Below are positions 7,110-11,212 of a stretch of 11,212 nt of DNA, piece after piece. The position numbers and the translations under genes are program-made. Source of the DNA: Fimenecus sp964457415 (lineage in GTDB: Bacteria > Bacillota > Clostridia > Oscillospirales > Acutalibacteraceae); contig CAYWFB010000056.1 in NCBI GenBank assembly GCA_964457415.1, forward strand, positions 1 to 11,212. Direction: 5' to 3'. Below the pieces are notes generated by a model. The model saw only the letters and a list, made by a program, of their open reading frames with translations, had not been told where the DNA came from and ran no database searches. Numbering within the stretch: position 1 is the first letter of the stretch; each line of letters starts with the position of its first letter.

Positions 7110-9465
7110 TTAAAGTAAGATCACTAAAAGTCCGAGAATCACAAACATTATAACAGCAAAGGCTAACCAGAAGCCAAAGTTTCCGCCGTCAGCTTCTGCA
7201 ACTGTACCGCTTGTGTCCTGACTATTATTGCTTGAACTGCTATTTGAGTTGTTACTTGGAGTATTATTACTTGAACTGCTATTTGNNNNNNNNNNNNNNN
7301 NNNNNNNNNNNNNNNNNNNNNNNNNNNNNNNNNNNNNNNNNNNNNNNNNNNNNNNNNNNNNNNNNNNNNNNNNNNNNNNNNNNNNAACTGCTATTTGAGT
7401 TGTTACTTGGAGTATTATTACTTGAACTGCTATTTGAGTTGTTACTTGGAGTATTATTACTTGAACTGCTATTTGAGTTATTATTTAAACTGTCGCTTGA
7501 ACTGTCAGTTGAAGGGGTGCTTGGAGTTGGGGACTCTGATGATGTATTATCTTCTGTTGAAGGAGAATCTGCCCACATATCGTCGGGCTCAGTTTCTTCT
7601 TCAGGTGTTTCGGGAGTTTCTTCACCGCCGAAAAGGTCACCGATAAGTCCGCCAAGCATTCCGCCAAGGCTTGAAATAATGTCCATAATTCCACTAAGGT
7701 CTATTGAACCCAAACCGCCGAGAATAGCGTTGATGAGATTGTCTATTGAGCTCTCATTAGCTTGCTTTTGAACTGTGCCGAAATTGTCTGTAAGGAAGGC
7801 TGCACGCTTTGTTGAGAAGTCTTTTACGAAATCAACATCTGCCTTGAACTCTGCTTTGATTGTATCAATATCTGTTGTGCCGTAAATATTCCAACGGATT
7901 GCATTTGCAACTGCTGAACCTTCGATTTTTTCTGCATATTTTGAAATCTCTGTTTCATTCATTGCATTTACGACATCTGCAATTTCGTTATCCCATACAG
8001 TTTTAACACCTGCTACGAAATCTTCTTTCTGGCAAAGAGCGTTGAAGAGTGTGGGAACTTTTTTGACATCAAGCTGACCGAAAATTGTGTTTTTATACTG
8101 TCTGCCAAAGCATACTGTAAATTCTTCGGGATTTGTATAATCACAGCCGTATCTTGTACTGCTGTTGTTGCCAAGTGCAATATCAAAGTCCCAAACAGGA
8201 CCTGCATAAAGTTTATCATCGCCCTGTGGCTTGTAAAGATATGTACTTGTCAAACCGCAGTCCATATTTGATGTCCATTCATTAATTGCATAGAATTTCT
8301 GGAATGTTTCTACATCGCAAAGGTCTGTATAATAAACACCGTCTGCGTTATAGCCGTCGTCTGACATTACAGCATCTTCAAAATTCTGATAAACACCGCT
8401 GATGTATTTAACTTCATTTTCAGTTGCATATTCGGGATTTTTAAAAATCACAGGCTGACCGTCATTTGATACAAAGCCCGAAATTTCGCTGTCATATCTG
8501 TCAGCGATTTCCATTTCTATAAGATATCCGCCTGAAATGTCATCAGGGTCATTAGGAATTTCCACCCATTTCTGTGTACCCTCCATAAGCCCTGAATACT
8601 GGCCACGAGTTCCCGCCAATGGGAGTGATTCAATGTCAACATCGGGATTTGCGTCTTCGTTGGCATCATCAAGATTGTCAATTTCAACGCGGTTGTCGTC
8701 AGCCTCTACTCTTGTAGTGAGAATGTATGAGCCCATATAATCATTGTTGATATAAAGGTCAACCGGTGTGTATTTGGGTGTGTAAGCAAGCACCTCGCCT
8801 GCCACTGAATAGATAATAGCATTTCTTATAAGAGAAGTGTCACCGTGGTTTGCAATAAGGCTCCACTTTTTGCTTTTACCCATTCCGAAAAGGTCTGCTT
8901 TTTTGTCAAGCTTAATATTGTATGGCTTTTTCTCCATCTTCCAGGTTGAGTTACCTCTGCCTTTGATGTATTCAAGGTCGCCATCATATTCATAACTTAA
9001 ACCATTTTCACCGATTACCTGAATATAACCTGCCTCTTTGTACTCTTTATCTGCGTGAATTGCATCAAGACCGCCTGATTCAGTAGTGATAAATACTGAC
9101 GCAAGCTCTGTTTCTGCAATGATTTTTACATCATAGGTTTTTGCACCGCAAGCAACTTTAATAACCGACTTGTTTGTAAGTGAGATAGTTGAGCCGTTTT
9201 CTACCCTCTCGCCATCAATAGTAACGTCACCGTCAGCTACAAATGACACTTTGCAAAGTGCAGTGCTTACTGATGTTGGAACAAAAAGATAGTAGTTGCC
9301 ATCTTCAGCTAAAAACCACTCAACTGTTGGCACCTTGTCGTTTGTTAATGAAACTGCCGAAACTGAAAAGCTGTCAATAGTATCTTCAGTCGCAGCATAA
9401 CCAATCATAGATGTCGCTGAAAAAATCACAACAAGTGATATAACAATCGCCAGAATCTTTTTCAT
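7110..9465 (-). CDS. Secreted, membrane-anchored CotH-kinase-family protein with Ser/Asn repeat linker (interrupted by assembly gap)
   Basis: A surface protein of at least 750 residues. A signal peptide covers about 1-25 (MKKI, hydrophobic core, GYAA). Residues 28-125 form a beta-rich Ig-like region. The CotH domain runs from about 125 to 560: KGRGNSTW (168-175), LFGMGKSKKWSLIANHGD (192-209), SGGYLIEME (311-319) and PVWDFDIALGN (423-433), whose aspartates match the metal/ATP site of CotH atypical kinases. A Gly/Ile/Leu-rich stretch (575-614), a Pro/Glu/Thr segment and tandem 13-residue Ser/Asn repeats follow. Beyond the gap the frame resumes with SQDTSGTVAEADGG, a hydrophobic helix of about 20 residues and a TAA at 7110-7112, so it is tail-anchored without LPXTG. 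The ATG at 9463-9465 follows AGGAG at six bases. CotH relatives phosphorylate secreted or coat proteins, and in gut clostridia occur on cell-surface or polysaccharide-binding proteins; the substrate here is unknown. Confidence 0.92.
7221..7476 (-). repeat. 39-bp in-frame tandem repeat encoding SNSSSSNNTPSNN
   Basis: On the minus strand two perfect 39-base units (7438-7476 and 7399-7437) are followed by the first 13 bases of a third (7386-7398), then the gap. After the gap one unit lacking only its first base (7248-7285) and a last, diverged partial unit (about 7221-7247) follow. All encode the 13-residue unit SNSSSSNNTPSNN, a flexible and probably glycosylatable cell-wall-spanning linker. The bases of the complete copies are identical, which points to recent expansion or continuing slippage or recombination. 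Confidence 0.95.
7286..7385. other. Assembly gap of 100 N inside the tandem repeat
   Basis: Exactly 100 unknown bases, the usual placeholder for a gap of unknown size. The true length cannot be 100 if the gene is intact: the base before the gap is codon position 1 and the base after it is codon position 2, so the missing length must be a multiple of three. Continuing the repeat phase gives 27 + 39n bases. Confidence 0.95.
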
Positions 9466-9518
9466 AAAAATCTCCTCTTATAAAAATTTTGTTGCATTTT
9501 CGGTATTCCCCACACCAC

Positions 9519-9530
9519 CAAATGCATTTG
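9519..9530. repeat. 12-bp palindrome in the cotH leader
   Basis: CAAATGCATTTG is a perfect palindrome located close to the predicted transcription start of the cotH-family gene, with imperfect symmetry continuing a few bases outward. It could be an operator. Short palindromes also occur by chance in AT-rich DNA, so the call is weak. Confidence 0.3.
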
Positions 9531-9539
9531 TTGTTAAAT

Positions 9540-9568
9540 CAAATATAACATTTTGAAAAAAATGTCAA
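9540..9568 (-). promoter_or_regulatory. Probable promoter of the cotH-family gene
   Basis: The minus strand has a perfect TTGACA (9563-9568). The best -10 by sequence is TATATT (9542-9547) at a short spacer of 15, and the best by spacing is TATTTG (9540-9545) at 17. Either would give a leader of roughly 70 bases with no terminator hairpin in it. Confidence 0.6.
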
Positions 9569-9672
9569 TTAAATAATCATTGTTGTTTTTATAAAAATAA
9601 ATATGAAGTATAAATTTACACTTGCAACAAATAATACTATTACGATTAAATATGCAAAAGGAGCATTTATAT

Positions 9673-9765
9673 ATGAAAGCAACTGGTATTGTACGCCGTA
9701 TCGATGCTCGTGTTATAATAACACCAAGAGCTATAAAGCTGCATAAACACTGGGATTATCGCTGA
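9673..9765 (+). pseudogene. Relic or truncated AbrB/SpoVT-type transcription regulator
   Basis: A 30-codon frame with a good AGGAG nine bases upstream. It begins MKATGIVRRID, the same eleven residues that open typical clostridial AbrB/SpoVT-like regulators, in which DDLGRVVIPKEIRR normally follows. Here the text goes on ARVIITPRAIK and then loses similarity before a TGA at 9763-9765, as if a few codons (the DLG part) were deleted and the rest decayed. Functional members have about 80 or 180 residues with a swapped-hairpin DNA-binding domain; 30 residues lacking the central loop should not fold. It could instead be a leader peptide. The N-terminal match is read from memory of the family, not from an alignment. 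Confidence 0.45.
9710..9724. repeat. Perfect 15-bp inverted repeat around TATAAT
   Basis: GTGTTATAATAACAC has seven-base arms and a one-base centre. It contains TGTTATAAT, an extended -10 form (TGnTATAAT), on the plus strand, but no clear -35 lies 16-18 bases upstream. It sits inside the AbrB-like relic. It may be an operator over a promoter, or chance. Confidence 0.4.
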
Positions 9766-9793
9766 TTTTTGTTGGGCTCAATTTGCACTGATG

Positions 9794-9822
9794 TTGAAAA
9801 GCTCCTTCTTTTGTAGTATAAT
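9794..9822 (+). promoter_or_regulatory. Strong sigma-A-like promoter of the rightward gene
   Basis: TTGAAA (9794-9799), a 17-base spacer and a perfect TATAAT (9817-9822). Transcription would start near 9829, only about 27 bases before the proposed TTG start codon. This is the best rightward promoter in the intergenic region. Confidence 0.82.
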
Positions 9823-9835
9823 AGATTACAATCTA
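9822..9835. promoter_or_regulatory. Candidate operator: 14-bp inverted repeat at the transcription start
   Basis: TAGATT-AC-AATCTA has perfect six-base arms; its first base is the last base of the -10 box and it spans the predicted start site. A dimeric repressor bound here would block the promoter. No regulator gene is seen intact next to it. Confidence 0.5.
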
Positions 9836-9855
9836 ATTTGAATGGTGGGTTGAAA

Positions 9856-11212
9856 TTGATTGATATATCGAAAATAAGCGGTGAACATATATCTAAGCTT
9901 GCCGGTGTCTATTTACACGCTACTTTTGTTTTTGGTACTGATCCAATTAAAGCATCTGAAACGAAACAACGCAAAATAAGAAAGTGGATAACTAATCAGT
10001 ACATAGAACTGGTGCATGAATTGCCGGAAGAAGTAAACATATTCTCAATAGAAAACAGCGACAAAGATGTGTTTTTGCTTTTGAAAGAGTGCGTTGATTT
10101 AGGTAAATCAATAGCGAAAGAAAAAGAAAACAAATTTGAATTAGATTTTTCTATGGTGGATGAGGCGGCAAAATCAGCACTCAAGAAACTGTTAGAGTTA
10201 GAGTTTTGGCCGGAAATAAAAGCTGTTGGTAGCGATATAAAAATCATCACAGACGATACCCCTGCGTTCAGAAGAATCCTTACTCTTAAAAATGTAGATG
10301 CAGTTCCAACGGGCAAAGAGGGGTACTACTCTCAAAATCTTGGAATGGTATTCAAAAAGGAGCAAAACAGATTTTGTTTTTATGGCGAATTAGAAGATCC
10401 TGTAGAGGAATTGGCTATACCTTTTGCTTTGACTTTTGAAAGTGCCGAAGCAGAAGTTGAAATTTATAATTCCTGTAATAATATGACCTTTTGGGAAAAT
10501 CCTTGGGATTTCCTGCGCACAATTAGTTTTGCAATTGGCATGAAGGCGGAGTTACCGGGAGATTATTGCAACGCAAAAGAAAAAGAGCTGTTGCCGATTA
10601 TTAAGGAAATTGTTGCACTTGAATATTGGATGGAACTTCCTGAACAAGAGTTGTTTTTATTTGGGGAACTGAAAAGATCGGCTCACCAATATGGTTATAG
10701 CAAGGCGGAAATAATGCTCGGCAAATTGGAAACAATAAAACCCGGTGATAATGGGTTTTATAAAACTGTAAAAAAATTGATTACGATTCTTTGTGAAAAA
10801 CAGTGTGAGCCCTTATGGAGAGAAATTTATAATAAAATAACAGAATCGCAAGCCGAATATCCAAATAAAGTGGATTCTTTGTGTGATAAAGAGCTTCTTA
10901 TGAGTGTTCGCAATGATATTCAAATACTTATGGAATCCAAAGGTTATCTCGGCACATATCCCGATTTTGTAAAAGACAGTGCTTTAAATGGTATTCATTT
11001 GGAGCACTCATACAATATGACCTATTTTGTAGGTATGAAAAAGAGAGTACAGTGCCACATTCATTGTTGTGAATCTTTTGAAGAAAATGATTACTTAACG
11101 ATACAATTCCTATGCGGTACAGCGCTTTTGAAAAAAGATGAACAAGAAACAGATATGTATGATTGTCTGTTCAACGCAAAAGGCAGACGCTTATTCCATA
11201 CTGTGCATCATT
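9856..11212 (+). CDS. Uncharacterised protein, at least 452 residues, C-terminus beyond window
   Basis: An uninterrupted frame from a stop at 9814-9816 to the right edge. I start it at TTG 9856-9858 because GGTGGG ends six bases upstream and the strong promoter's start site is near 9829; TTG at 9850 and 9838 are in frame but worse placed. There is no signal peptide or clear membrane helix, so it is probably cytoplasmic. The composition is rich in Glu, Lys, Leu and aromatics, mixing helical stretches (such as DEAAKSALKKLLELEFWPEI, about 103-122) with beta-like ones; Cys/His residues occur late (VQCHIHCCESF) but form no recognised metal site. I recognise no catalytic motif, helix-turn-helix or nuclease signature. 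Its flavour is that of large uncharacterised Firmicutes families (DUF3878-like is a guess from memory). The antisense frame at 9996-10316 is a shadow of it. Confidence 0.8.
   Translation, partial: MIDISKISGEHISKLAGVYLHATFVFGTDPIKASETKQRKIRKWITNQYIELVHELPEEVNIFSIENSDKDVFLLLKECVDLGKSIAKEKENKFELDFSMVDEAAKSALKKLLELEFWPEIKAVGSDIKIITDDTPAFRRILTLKNVDAVPTGKEGYYSQNLGMVFKKEQNRFCFYGELEDPVEELAIPFALTFESAEAEVEIYNSCNNMTFWENPWDFLRTISFAIGMKAELPGDYCNAKEKELLPIIKEIVALEYWMELPEQELFLFGELKRSAHQYGYSKAEIMLGKLETIKPGDNGFYKTVKKLITILCEKQCEPLWREIYNKITESQAEYPNKVDSLCDKELLMSVRNDIQILMESKGYLGTYPDFVKDSALNGIHLEHSYNMTYFVGMKKRVQCHIHCCESFEENDYLTIQFLCGTALLKKDEQETDMYDCLFNAKGRRLFHTVHH

Noticed and set aside
7110..7200. Sortase cell-wall anchor at the end of the CotH protein
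   Set aside because: No LPXTG-like motif precedes the terminal helix and no basic tail follows it; a plain membrane anchor fits better.
7221..7476. CRISPR-like periodic repeats
   Set aside because: The 39-bp units are directly contiguous with no spacers, keep one reading frame and encode a Ser/Asn linker inside a large gene.
9710..9724. Rex or LexA operator
   Set aside because: The half-sites and spacing do not match the Rex (TTGTTAA-N4-TTAACAA) or Gram-positive LexA (GAAC-N4-GTTC) consensus.
9603..9746. 47-codon plus-strand frame (starts MKYKFTLATNN) overlapping the AbrB-like relic
   Set aside because: No ribosome binding site and no similarity; the alternative frame with MKATGIVRRID and AGGAG is better supported.
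9996..10316. 106-codon minus-strand frame
   Set aside because: It is antisense to the long rightward frame, has Ser/Phe-rich shadow composition and no plausible start signal.
1..11212. Mobile element or prophage junction
   Set aside because: No transposase, integrase, terminal inverted repeats or tRNA attachment site can be seen; the AbrB-like relic alone is not enough.

Overview
The window looks like a chromosomal segment of a low-to-moderate GC Gram-positive anaerobe of the class Clostridia, probably a gut Ruminococcaceae/Oscillospiraceae or Lachnospiraceae relative, recovered as a draft or metagenome assembly (one run of exactly 100 N at 7286-7385). The evidence is the gene content (ECF sigma factor coupled to a membrane-anchored beta-propeller protein, cytoplasmic GH35 beta-galactosidase, secreted CotH protein, yybP-ykoY riboswitch), strong AGGAGG-type ribosome binding sites, and sigma-A-like promoters. 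No rRNA, tRNA, CRISPR, insertion sequence or prophage gene was found.

Layout. Everything from 1 to 9465 that I call as a gene is on the minus strand; the last gene, from 9856, is on the plus strand and divergent. (1) 1-1887: the first 629 codons of a P2A-type cation ATPase that runs off the left edge. It is preceded by a consensus promoter (2077-2105), a manganese-sensing yybP-ykoY riboswitch (about 1970-2068) and an intrinsic terminator (1939-1976) that shares bases with the aptamer, so it is very probably a Mn2+ (or Mn2+/Ca2+) efflux pump turned on by its metal. (2) 2123-4991: a three-gene operon of ECF sigma factor, single-pass beta-propeller protein (4-base ATGA overlap) and a 74-residue two-helix membrane protein. 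It looks like a cell-surface signalling unit. (3) 5238-6986: a monocistronic GH35 beta-galactosidase with its own promoter and terminator. (4) 7110-9465: a secreted CotH-kinase-family protein with a signal peptide, a Ser/Asn-rich linker built of perfect 39-bp tandem repeats, and a C-terminal membrane anchor. The assembly gap lies inside the repeats. (5) 9466-9855: a 390-base intergenic region with the cotH promoter, a short relic that begins exactly like an AbrB/SpoVT regulator, two perfect inverted repeats each overlapping a TATAAT, and a strong rightward promoter. (6) 9856-11212: an unrecognised gene of at least 452 codons that starts at TTG and runs off the right edge.

How they fit together. 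The manganese pump, the sigma/propeller unit and the CotH protein all concern the cell envelope or metal homeostasis, but they are separate transcription units and nothing shows a shared pathway. The GH35 enzyme has no signal peptide and would act on imported beta-galactosides. The best leads for new biology are the sigma/propeller/small-membrane-protein unit and the unknown rightward gene behind an operator-like palindrome. Neither can be proven from sequence alone.
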